DNA of 64,000 nucleotides, from NCBI RefSeq assembly GCF_011764425.1, contig NZ_BLPF01000002.1, positions 2,294,997 through 2,358,996 of the forward strand, read 5' to 3'. Positions 34,347-42,800 of this stretch are shown in pieces. The notes below the pieces were generated by a model. That model did not search any database, was not told the origin of the DNA, and saw only the letters and a list, made by a program, of their open reading frames with translations. Every line of letters begins with the position of its first letter. Position 1 is the stretch's first letter. The stretch comes from Phytohabitans houttuyneae (GTDB taxonomy: Bacteria; Actinomycetota; Actinomycetes; Mycobacteriales; Micromonosporaceae). Position numbers and translations under genes: made by a program.

Positions 34347-35648
34347 CTACGCGACCTCGACGTAGTCGAGCTCGGCCCAGCGCGACAGGTACTGCAGGCG
34401 CAGCGTGTTCCACCCGGCGTTGAGGGTGACGTCGACCGGCACCTGGCGGTACGTGTCCCACCCGGTCTGCGGGTAGTTGACCACGACCTGCGCGCCGCCG
34501 TTGACGGTCAGCCGGTGCTGGGCGTCGCCGAAGCCGGCCGCGTAGCAGACGTACACGGTGTAGCCGCCGGCCGTCGGCGCGAACACCGTGAGGTCGACCC
34601 AGCTGTCCGCGTAGTCGATGTACCCCGCGACCGCGCCCTGCGAGGCGTTGGCCGCGCCGGTGCGCACCGAGGCGCGGTTGAGCACGCCCCGCTCGGCCTC
34701 GGTGCGCACCCGGCTGCCGCGCACCACCGGCAGGTCGTTGGCCCAGCCGAGGTCGGCCCGGTACATGCCGCGCCCGCCGCCGGGCAGCCACCCGTGCAGG
34801 AAGATGTTGCCGCCGGCCGCGTCGACGTCCGCCCCGCCCGGACCGCTGACCGCGCCGTCGAGCGAGGCGGAGGTGATCAGTGGCCGGAAGGCCTTCGCGT
34901 ACGGCCCGGTGATGCCCGCCGAGGTGGCGTAGCCGGTGTGGTAGCTGGCGTTGCCGTACGGCCCGGCCGAGTACAACAGCACGTACCGCGAGGCGCGCCG
35001 CACCAGCACCGGCGCCTCGATCACGCCGGCCTCCTCGGCGCGGTCGTTGCGGAGCAGCTCGGTCCGTCCACCTTGGAACGTCAGGCCGTCGGCCGCGACC
35101 GGCTGCAGCCAGATCGACGGCGGCTGCCCGATCGCGTTGCGGTCGTCCTTGTAGAGCAGGTACCGCCGCCCGTCGGTGTCGACGAAGCTGGACGCGTCGA
35201 TGTCGCCCGCCTCGCCGGTGTTGCAGACCAGCGGTCCGGTGCCCACCGGCGAGAACGGCCCGAGCGGGCTGCCGGACAGCGCCGCGCCGATGCACTGCCG
35301 CCCGGCCGACCGGCTGCGCGCGGTGTAGTAGAGCAGGTACTGCCCGTCCGCCCGCCGCGATACGTCGGGCGCCCAGGTGAGCCCGCCGCTGGCCCACGCG
35401 CCGAGCGCGGGCAGCGCGTCACCCCGCACGGTCCAGGGCCCGCCGGCCGCGGCCGCCGTCGCGACCGGCACGTTGCCGCCGCTGTTCGTCGCGTAGGCGT
35501 ACCAGGTGCTGCCGAACCGCGACACGTCCGGGTCGGGGAAGTCCCGGTTGACGACGAGCGCCGGCCGGGTGGTGACGGCGTGCGCGGGCGCCGCCGGAAG
35601 CACCGCGACGAGCAGGAGCGCTGAAGCCACCGCGATCAGGCGCCGCAT
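34347..35648 (-). CDS. Secreted GH43-like (five-bladed propeller) hydrolase with C-terminal carbohydrate-binding domain
   Basis: 433 residues. After the signal peptide (LIAVASALLLVAVLPAAPAH), the GH43 start NRDFPDPDVSRFGSTWYAYA carries the first catalytic Asp. LTWAPDVSRRADGQYLLYYT and GDIDASSFVDTDGRRYLLYK (second Asp) follow, with Glu in AGVIEAPVLVRR. A CBM35/CBM6-like module covers about 315-433 (GYIDYADSWVDLTVFAPTAG). It probably attacks arabinan, xylan or galactan outside the cell. ATG 35648 is preceded by GGAGGCGG. Confidence 0.85.
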   Translation of the reverse strand: MRRLIAVASALLLVAVLPAAPAHAVTTRPALVVNRDFPDPDVSRFGSTWYAYATNSGGNVPVATAAAAGGPWTVRGDALPALGAWASGGLTWAPDVSRRADGQYLLYYTARSRSAGRQCIGAALSGSPLGPFSPVGTGPLVCNTGEAGDIDASSFVDTDGRRYLLYKDDRNAIGQPPSIWLQPVAADGLTFQGGRTELLRNDRAEEAGVIEAPVLVRRASRYVLLYSAGPYGNASYHTGYATSAGITGPYAKAFRPLITSASLDGAVSGPGGADVDAAGGNIFLHGWLPGGGRGMYRADLGWANDLPVVRGSRVRTEAERGVLNRASVRTGAANASQGAVAGYIDYADSWVDLTVFAPTAGGYTVYVCYAAGFGDAQHRLTVNGGAQVVVNYPQTGWDTYRQVPVDVTLNAGWNTLRLQYLSRWAELDYVEVA

Positions 35649-35663
35649 CGCACACCGCCTCCA

Positions 35664-35687
35664 GAGCATCGACTGATGCCGATACTC
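35664..35687 (-). promoter_or_regulatory. Inverted repeat upstream of the GH43-like gene
   Basis: GAGCATCG (35664-35671) and CGATACTC (35680-35687) form an imperfect inverted repeat (7 of 8) with an 8-bp centre, 15 bp from the ATG. An internal GCATC/GATGC pair nests in it. An A+T-rich stretch follows on the far side (35688-35703), fitting a promoter with an operator over the leader. Confidence 0.45.
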
Positions 35688-35726
35688 TAAACCTTCTTTC
35701 CAGAATTGTCCCGGCCCGGTCCGGCG

Positions 35727-35746
35727 GGCCGGATCAGGCCGGATCA
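35727..35746. repeat. Tandem 10-bp duplication beside the TRAP gene stop
   Basis: GGCCGGATCA occurs twice in tandem without change, directly beyond the stop codon (35749-35751) of the leftward TAXI protein gene, within the 100-bp gap before the GH43-like promoter. With the neighbouring GGACCGGG-type bases it can form small hairpins. The role is unclear. Confidence 0.5.
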
Positions 35747-35748
35747 GC

Positions 35749-36759
35749 TCAGGCGGGTGCCCCGAGGTCGTCCAGGGCCTTGGCCGCGCCGCGGTGCAGC
35801 GTCACCGGCGTGGTCTGGCGGGCCTTGTCGAGGCCGATCTCCTTCGCGGCCGCGTTGGCCTGTGCCAGCTGCGGCTGGCGCTCGAAGAGGGCCTTGGTGA
35901 GGGCGCACACCACGTTCGGGTCGGTGTCCTGCTTCACCAGCAGCAGGTTCGGCACCACGATGGTCTTGGCGTCCGCGGTCATCCCGTAGGTGGCGGCCGG
36001 GATCACGTTCTCCTCGTAGACCGGGTTGACCTCCTTCATCTTCGGCAGCAGCGGCGTGATGTCGATGAACCGCACCTGGTCCTTCGCGGTGGTGAAGAGG
36101 TCGGTGATGCCGGGCGTGGGCAGGCCGCCGGACCAGAACATCGCGTCGATCGAGCCGTCCTTCATGCCGTCGACGGTCTTGGTGAGGTCCAGGCGCTGGG
36201 CGGACACGTCCTTGGCCGGGTCGAGGCCGGCGGCGGTGAGCAGGCGGTTGGCGATCACCTCGGTGCCCGACCGGGGCGAGCCGGTCGAGACCCGCTTGCC
36301 CTTCATCTGCTCCACGGTGGTGATGCCGGCGTCCGTGCGGACGACGACCTGGGTGTAGTTGGTGTAGATGCGGGACAGCGCCTGCACCGGCTGGGGCGCC
36401 TCGAAGCTCCCCTTGCCCTGCACCGCGTCGGCCGCGGTGTCCGCGAGCGAGAAGGCGACCTGGTACGTGCCGGCCACCAGCTGCTGGATGTTCTGTACCG
36501 AGGCGCCGGTCTCGGCCGCGGTGGCCTTGACCTTGCCGCCGGTGGCCTCGGAGATCTGCTCCGCGTAGGCGTTGCCGAGCGCGAAGTACACGCCGGTGGC
36601 GTTGCCGGTCGCGATGCCGACCCGCACGTCGCCGGCCACCTCGCAGGTGACGTCGCCACCCGCGTCGGTACCGGCGGCGTCCTGCCGCCCGCCGCAACCG
36701 GCCAGCCCGGCCGCGCTCAGCCCGAGCGCGAGGACGGCGGCGAAAGTGCGAGTTCTCAT
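35749..36759 (-). CDS. TAXI-family TRAP transporter solute-binding lipoprotein
   Basis: A 336-residue protein. The lipobox LAGC gives Cys22. The mature fold shows VRVGIATGNATGVYFALGNA, GASVQNIQQLVAGTYQVAFS and AMFWSGGLPTPGITDLF, all typical of TAXI (TRAP-associated extracytoplasmic immunogenic) receptors that bind glutamate or other small carboxylates. ATG 36759 overlaps the permease TGA (ATGA), so it is translated after and coupled to the permease. Confidence 0.9.
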   Translation of the reverse strand: MRTRTFAAVLALGLSAAGLAGCGGRQDAAGTDAGGDVTCEVAGDVRVGIATGNATGVYFALGNAYAEQISEATGGKVKATAAETGASVQNIQQLVAGTYQVAFSLADTAADAVQGKGSFEAPQPVQALSRIYTNYTQVVVRTDAGITTVEQMKGKRVSTGSPRSGTEVIANRLLTAAGLDPAKDVSAQRLDLTKTVDGMKDGSIDAMFWSGGLPTPGITDLFTTAKDQVRFIDITPLLPKMKEVNPVYEENVIPAATYGMTADAKTIVVPNLLLVKQDTDPNVVCALTKALFERQPQLAQANAAAKEIGLDKARQTTPVTLHRGAAKALDDLGAPA

Positions 36760-38894
36760 GTGGACTCCTTCCCCAGGGGTGTTCGGCGGCGCACGGCCAC
36801 CGCGGCCAGTGCCGCTGCGAGCAGCACGCAGCCCGCCGTGATGGTGACCGGGTGCAGGTAGAGCAACAGCAGGCCGGCGGCCGCGGTGACGATCCGTTCG
36901 GGTGTACCGGCCGCGCCGAGGCCGAGCACCCACCCGCCGGTGGCCACCGCGAGCGCGGCGACCGCCAGGCAGGCCACCGCCGACGTCCAGACCACTCCCC
37001 AGACCGGGCCGCGGCCGAGCAGGTACTCGCCGGGGCCGGTGAGCACGAACGTGACCGGCACCAGGAACGCGGGCAGCGCGTACTTCAGCGCCTGCCACAT
37101 CGTCGGCACCGGCCGGCCGCCGGTGACCGCGGAGGCGCCGACCGCGGCCAGCGCCGTCGGCGGCGTCACCTCAGAGAGCACCGAGTAGTAGAAGACGAAC
37201 ATCGCGGCGGCGGGGCCGGGCACGCCGAGCGTGAGCAGCGCCGGGCCGATGATCACCCAGCCGATGATGAACGAGGCCGTGACCGGCACCGCGAGGCCGA
37301 GCAGCGAGAGCGCGACCGCGGCGAACACCACGGTCAGCGCGAGCACGGCGGTGCGGCCGTCGGCCAGCGACTCGGCGGTGCGCACCAGCAGCGACGCGAC
37401 CTGGGCGCCGAGGCCGGTCTTCGTCGTGATCGCGGTGATGATGCCGGCCGCCGCGCACACGGCCGCCACCGGCAGGACGCCGCGCACCCCGGCGGAGAGC
37501 GCCTCGAAGAGGCGGCGCGGGGTGAGGCGGCCGCGCCGGTCCAGGAAGGACAGCAGGAAGGCGAGGGCGGTCGCGTACACGACGGCCTTCGTCGCGCTCA
37601 CGCCGAGGGCGAGCAGCACGACGATCGCGACCAGCGAGGAGAAGTGGTACCCGAACCGGGCCAGCAGCCGCCACGGCGAGCCGACGTGCAGCTCCACCGG
37701 CTTGACCCGGAAGCGGCGGGCGTCGATCTCGACGGCGAGCAGGATGCCGAGGTAGTACAGGACCGTGGGGATCATCGCCCACCCGAGCACGGTCAGGTAG
37801 GAGACCCTCAGGTACTCCGCGACGATGAACGCGGCCGCGCCCAGCGTCGGCGGCGACAGGATCGCACCCACCCCGGCCGCCGCGAGCATGCCGCCGGCCT
37901 GCTCGGCGGGGTAGCCGGCCCGGCGCAGGATCGGCCAGGTGACCGCGCCGACGCTGACCGCGGTGGCGGTGCCGGATCCGGAGACCGTGCCGAGCAGGAA
38001 GCCGGACGCGACCGCCGTGCGCCCGGCGGCGCTGCGGGAGCGGCGGAACGCCGCGACCGAGAGGTCCACGAAGAAGCGGCCGGCGCCGGAGAGGTCGAGC
38101 ACGGCGCCGTAGACGGTGAACAGCACGACGTACGAGGCGGCGACGTCCAGCGGGGTGCCGTAGAAGCCGCTGCCGGAGTTGTAGAGCGCGTCGACGATCT
38201 GGCTGAAGTCGAGGCCGGCGTGCGCGATCGACCAGCTCTGCGGCAGCAGGCCGCCGTAGTAGCCGTACCCGAGGAAGATCAGGCAGACCGCGGGCAGCAC
38301 CCACCCGGTGGTCCGCCGGCAGGCCTCCAGCACCAGCAGGAGAAGGACGCCGCCCATCGCGACGTCCGCGGGGGCGAGCAGGCCCTGGCGGTCCAGGAAG
38401 GCGTTGTACCCGCCGCCCGCCTCGCCCACCGCGAACGGCAGGAGGGGGTACAGGCAGACGGCGAGCGTGACCGCCGCCAGCACCCAGTCCAGCGGCCCGG
38501 GCAGGTCGCGCTCGCGCGCGGCGGCCGGCGCGCGGCGCAGCCGGGCGGGGACCGGGAGTCCGGCCCGGTAGCCGAGGAAGACCAGCGGGAGCACGCCGGC
38601 CAGGAAGATGATCAGGTAGTACTGGCTGCCCTGGGCGAGCGGCCGGAACACCTGCCACAGCACGAGCACCGCCACCGCGAACGCGACGACCGCCACGCCC
38701 CGCTCCACCGGCCCGGTGAGCCGCCGCGCGGGGCGCTCCTCGTCGTCGTAGACCACGAGCGGCTCGCCGGGCGGAGGCCCCGGCGCGTCCCGCGGCGGGT
38801 CGGGCGCGGCGCCCGGTCCGCGGCCCGGCTCGTCTTCCACAGTGGACACCGGCGGCTCGCCTGAGCGGGGTGCCCCGTCCCGCCTTTCGGACAT
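36756..38894 (-). CDS. TRAP transporter fused permease (DctQ-DctM type, TAXI class)
   Basis: A 712-residue protein with about 17-18 hydrophobic segments. A Pro-rich charged N-terminus (1-60) precedes the fused small and large permease parts. The DctM signature regions include GFLLGTVSGSGTATAVSVGA, GVGAILSPPTLGAAAFIVAE and YYSVLSEVTPPTALAAVGAS, with the Pro-Pro motifs of TRAP-T carriers. It imports a carboxylate using a sodium or proton gradient with the TAXI receptor encoded next. ATG 38894 is the only plausible start before the 106-bp gap. Confidence 0.9.
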   Translation of the reverse strand: MSERRDGAPRSGEPPVSTVEDEPGRGPGAAPDPPRDAPGPPPGEPLVVYDDEERPARRLTGPVERGVAVVAFAVAVLVLWQVFRPLAQGSQYYLIIFLAGVLPLVFLGYRAGLPVPARLRRAPAAARERDLPGPLDWVLAAVTLAVCLYPLLPFAVGEAGGGYNAFLDRQGLLAPADVAMGGVLLLLVLEACRRTTGWVLPAVCLIFLGYGYYGGLLPQSWSIAHAGLDFSQIVDALYNSGSGFYGTPLDVAASYVVLFTVYGAVLDLSGAGRFFVDLSVAAFRRSRSAAGRTAVASGFLLGTVSGSGTATAVSVGAVTWPILRRAGYPAEQAGGMLAAAGVGAILSPPTLGAAAFIVAEYLRVSYLTVLGWAMIPTVLYYLGILLAVEIDARRFRVKPVELHVGSPWRLLARFGYHFSSLVAIVVLLALGVSATKAVVYATALAFLLSFLDRRGRLTPRRLFEALSAGVRGVLPVAAVCAAAGIITAITTKTGLGAQVASLLVRTAESLADGRTAVLALTVVFAAVALSLLGLAVPVTASFIIGWVIIGPALLTLGVPGPAAAMFVFYYSVLSEVTPPTALAAVGASAVTGGRPVPTMWQALKYALPAFLVPVTFVLTGPGEYLLGRGPVWGVVWTSAVACLAVAALAVATGGWVLGLGAAGTPERIVTAAAGLLLLYLHPVTITAGCVLLAAALAAVAVRRRTPLGKEST

Positions 38895-39000
38895 AGCCGG
38901 ACCATACTACGGATACATCGAGGTATCGCGCTTTCTAGATCGATTACGCGCCGAGCGGTCGCTCCGGCGCGCCTTCCGGGGGTGTCCCCGGCGACCCGGT

Positions 39001-39783
39001 TCACCCGGAGGTGGGACCCTCGGCAAGCAGGAAGCGGCGCAGCGCCGGTGCCACCACCGACGGGTCGGCGACGTGCCCCTGCCGGGCGAACGTCGCGCGC
39101 ACCGCGTCCGGCAGCAGGCCGGCGAGGGCGTCGGCCGCGTACTCGAAGAACTCGTTGCCGCCGCCGGTGGCCACCAGCGCCGGCCGGGTGACGGCGGCGA
39201 GGCGGGCGGCCGGCGGCGGCCCGTAGAGCGCGGCGTCGTACGCGAGCGTGGGCGCCAGCTCCTCCAGCCCCGCCCAGTAGGGCGATTGGCGCGCCCCCTC
39301 GATCTCCGTGTCGGACGAACCGGCCAGCCGCATGAACAGCTCCAGCGCACCGTCCCGCCGCCCCGCCGCGAGGGCCTCGGCGAGCCGCTCCCGGTACTCG
39401 TCGTAGCGGCCGCCCGCGTCCGGCGACGGGTCGTAGGGCACCTCGTAGAGCGCCAGCCGCGCGACCGGCACCCCGGCGGCGGCCGCCTCGAGCGCGAACA
39501 TCCCGCCGGACGAGACCCCGTACAGGTGGACGGGCTCCCCGGCCTCGGCGGCGAGCGCCGCCAGGTCCTCGACCTCGCGCTCGACCGCGTACGGCGGCGT
39601 GTCGCCGCTGCCGCCCCGCCCGCGCCGGGCGTAGTTGTAGACGGTGAAGTGCGCGGCCAGGGCGGGCACGAGCGGCGCGTTCTCGGAGCCGTCGTCGAGC
39701 GCGCCACCCACCAGGACGAGTGCCGGCCCGCTGCCCTCGCGCGTGTACGCGATCGGCGTACCGTCCCGCGACACCACCCTCAT
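39001..39783 (-). CDS. Alpha/beta hydrolase
   Basis: A 260-residue hydrolase. The core is TPIAYTREGSGPALVLVGGA, YNYARRGRGGSGD, the nucleophile in LYGVSSGGMFALEA (GVSSG), Asp near LYEVPYDPSPD or later, and His in ARQGHVADP. It starts 46 bp after the NRPS stop on the same strand, so it may belong to the biosynthetic operon as a stand-alone type II thioesterase-like or resistance hydrolase. Its sequence is closer to general haloperoxidase/epoxide-type hydrolases than to type II thioesterases. Confidence 0.78.
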   Translation of the reverse strand: MRVVSRDGTPIAYTREGSGPALVLVGGALDDGSENAPLVPALAAHFTVYNYARRGRGGSGDTPPYAVEREVEDLAALAAEAGEPVHLYGVSSGGMFALEAAAAGVPVARLALYEVPYDPSPDAGGRYDEYRERLAEALAAGRRDGALELFMRLAGSSDTEIEGARQSPYWAGLEELAPTLAYDAALYGPPPAARLAAVTRPALVATGGGNEFFEYAADALAGLLPDAVRATFARQGHVADPSVVAPALRRFLLAEGPTSG

Positions 39784-39829
39784 CGCCGCCCCTCGGCCCG
39801 ATCCGTCCAAGCGGCGCCAGACTACCGCC

Positions 39830-42800
39830 TCAGCCCGCGCCGCCCGGCGTCCGGCGGCCCAGCGCGGCGAGGCCCACCAGGTCGTCCGGCTCGGCGTCGG
39901 GCACGTCGTCGTCGAAGCGGGCCAGCACCGGCACCCGCAGCGAGACCGCGACGAGCGCGGCGATCGCCAGGCCGCAGAGCAGGTACAGCAGCCCGGTGCC
40001 GCGGCCGGCGCCCGTGCCGATCACCGCGCCGAGCGAGCCGGCGAGCGGACCGTCCGCGTCGACCAGCGGCTGCAACGCCGCGCTGGCCAGGGGTGCGAGC
40101 AGGTACCCGAGGGACAGCACCGAGAGCGCGACCATCTGGTTGAGCGCGATCACCCGCGCGTGGAAGCGCTGCGGCACCTTGGTGTGGATGATCGTGATCC
40201 ACGCGCCGTTCACCAGCACGAGCGCGAACGACAGGCCGAACGTGCCGGCCGCGATCAGCGCGACCGACGGCCGCAGGCCGGTCACCGCGGCACCCGCCGC
40301 GATCCCGGCGGCCGCCCAGAGCAGCCCGCGCATCCGGTGCCGCTTGGGCCCGCCCCACAGCGCCATCACCAGGCCGCCGGCGACCGCGCCGGCCGCCGAC
40401 ACCATCGCCACGCGGCCCGCGTCGGCCAGCGAGCCCACCGCCAGCACGAGCGGGGACACCAGCACGAGTACCGCGGCGAGCGGCGCGTTGAGCCCGACGA
40501 AGAACAGCAGCATCGCGCGCAGGCCGGGGCGGCGGAAGAAGTAGTGGAACCCGCCCCGGATCTCGGCGAGCACGCTCTCCCGCCGCCGCCACGCCATCGT
40601 GCGCGGGAAGCGGACGGCGAGCAGCACGGCCACGCAGACCGCGTAGCTGGCCACGTCGAGCAGCAGGATGCCGAGCATGCCCAGCGAGTGCAGCAGCGCC
40701 ACCGCGACAAGCGGTACGAGGAACTGCGCCGCGCCGGTCGCCAGCTGCACCACCCCGTTGGCGTGGCCGAGGTAGTGCTTGGGGACGAGCTGCGGCACGG
40801 CGGAGGTGTACGCGAGGCGCTGCAGGGTGAGCGCGACCGACAGCGCGGCCAGCAGTCCATAGAGGACGGCCGGGCCGAGCGCGCCGGTGGCCAGCAGCAC
40901 CGCGAGCGCCGCCTGGATGAGCCCGGCGAGGACGCTCGCGCCGATCAGCGCGCGGCGGCGGTCGCTGCGGTCCACCAGTGCCCCGGCGACCGGCGCGACG
41001 AGGATGCCGGGCAGCACGCCGGCCACCGCGAAGAGCGCGAAGCGCAGCAGCGAGCCGGTCTCCAGGTACGCCCACAGGGGCAGCGCGAACTCGGTCAGCG
41101 CGGTGCCCGTCATGGACACGAGCTGGCCGGCCGCGACCGCGAGGAAGCGCCCCATGCTCGGCCGCGGCCCGCGGGGCGGCTCGGGCGGGCCGTCGGGCGG
41201 GGGCGGCACCGGGCCGGTGACGATGCCGGCCAGCTCGGCCGCCCGGTACTTGAGGAAGTAGTGCCCGGCCTCGTCCAGCACGACGAGCCCGGTGCGCGGG
41301 GACAGGAAGCCCCACTCGCGGAACCGCTCCTGGTGGTAGTCGGTGCCCGGGTCCTTCTCGCCGACCACCGAGACGATCGGCGCGCGCAGCGGCGTGACCC
41401 GCTCGCCGAGCAGCCGGGTGAAGTACGCCTCGGCCTCCTCGGCGTCGCGCCGCATCGCGCGGATCAGGTGCCGGCGCTGCGCGGGCTCCAGCGCGCCGAC
41501 GTCCGCGCCCATCGACTGGAGCCAGTTCGCGTACACGGTGTCCGAGCGCAGCCGCTCGAAGCGCAGCAGCGAGGCGAGCCGCGGCCGCGCGAACGGGAAG
41601 ACCCCGCCCAGGTAGACCGCGTCGACGGCACGGCCGGCCGCTTCGAGGCGGCGCGCCACCTCGACGGTCAGCGCCGCGCCGGGACCGCAGTGTCCATAGA
41701 GGACGAGCGGGCCGGGCACGCCGGACAGCACCTCGTCCACCACCCGGGCGGCCACCTCGTCGAGCGGCCGCGCCTCCTCCGCGAGGCCGAGGTCGTGTCC
41801 GGGCACCGCGACCGCGTAGAGGCGCACCCCGTCCGGGAGCGCGTCGGCCAGCGGCTGGTACACGACCGCGCTCGCCCCGCCGTACGGCACGCAGACCAGC
41901 GACCGGGTCGCGGCGGCCGGTGCCCGGGTCAGCTCGTGCAGCAGCGGTCGCGGGCCGCCCGGCGCGCCGAGCCGGGACAGGCCGCGCACGGTCGGGTGCT
42001 TGAACAGGTCCATCGCGGTGACCGGGAACGGCAGCCGGCCGCGCAGCCGGCTGACCGCCTGGATGGCGAGCAGCGAGTGCCCGCCCAGTGCGAAGAAGTC
42101 GTCGTCGACGCCGACCCGCTCGACGCCGAGCAGGTCCCGCCAGACCTCGGCGACCGCCTCCTCGACCGGCCCGTCCGGCGCGACGAAGCCGGCGGCCGGG
42201 TCCGCCGTGGGTGCGGGCAGCGCGGCCCGGTCCACCTTGCCGTGCGCCATCCGCGGCAGCGCGTCGAGCCACACGGCGGCCGCCGGCAGCATGTACTCCG
42301 GCAGCGTCCCGCCCAGCCGCTCGCGCAGCTCGCCGACGGTCAGGTCGGCCGCGCCGGCCCGCTCCAGGTACGCGACGAGCCGCTCGCCGTGCACGACCAC
42401 GGCCGCGCCGGTCACCTCGGGCAGCGCGGCGGCGGCCGCCTCGACCTCGCCCAGCTCGATCCGGTAGCCGCGCACCTTCACCTGGTGGTCGCGGCGGCCG
42501 AGGAACTCCAGGTCGCCGCCGGGCAGCCAGCGGGCCAGGTCGCCGGTGCGGTACAGGCGCCCGTACGCCGAGCTGTGCACGAAGCGCTCGGCGGTCAGCT
42601 CCGGCCGGTCCAGGTAGCCGCGGGCCAGCCGGTCGCCGCCGATGAAGATCTCGCCAACCGCGCCCGCCGGCACCGGCCGCAGCAGCCGGTCGAGGACGTG
42701 CACGCGGGCGTGCGGCAGCGGCCGGCCGATCGGCGTGGTGACCGAGCCGGGGTCGACCTCGGGCCGCACCTCGTACGTGGTGACGCCCACCGTGGCCTCG

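Noticed and set aside
34232-34365. Plus-strand fragment reading LPYTYLGADDRAGSNY before TAG near 34365
   Set aside because: The composition looks protein-like, but it overlaps the 3' end of the GH43-like gene, has no start or upstream domain, and is too short to assign. It might be a gene remnant.
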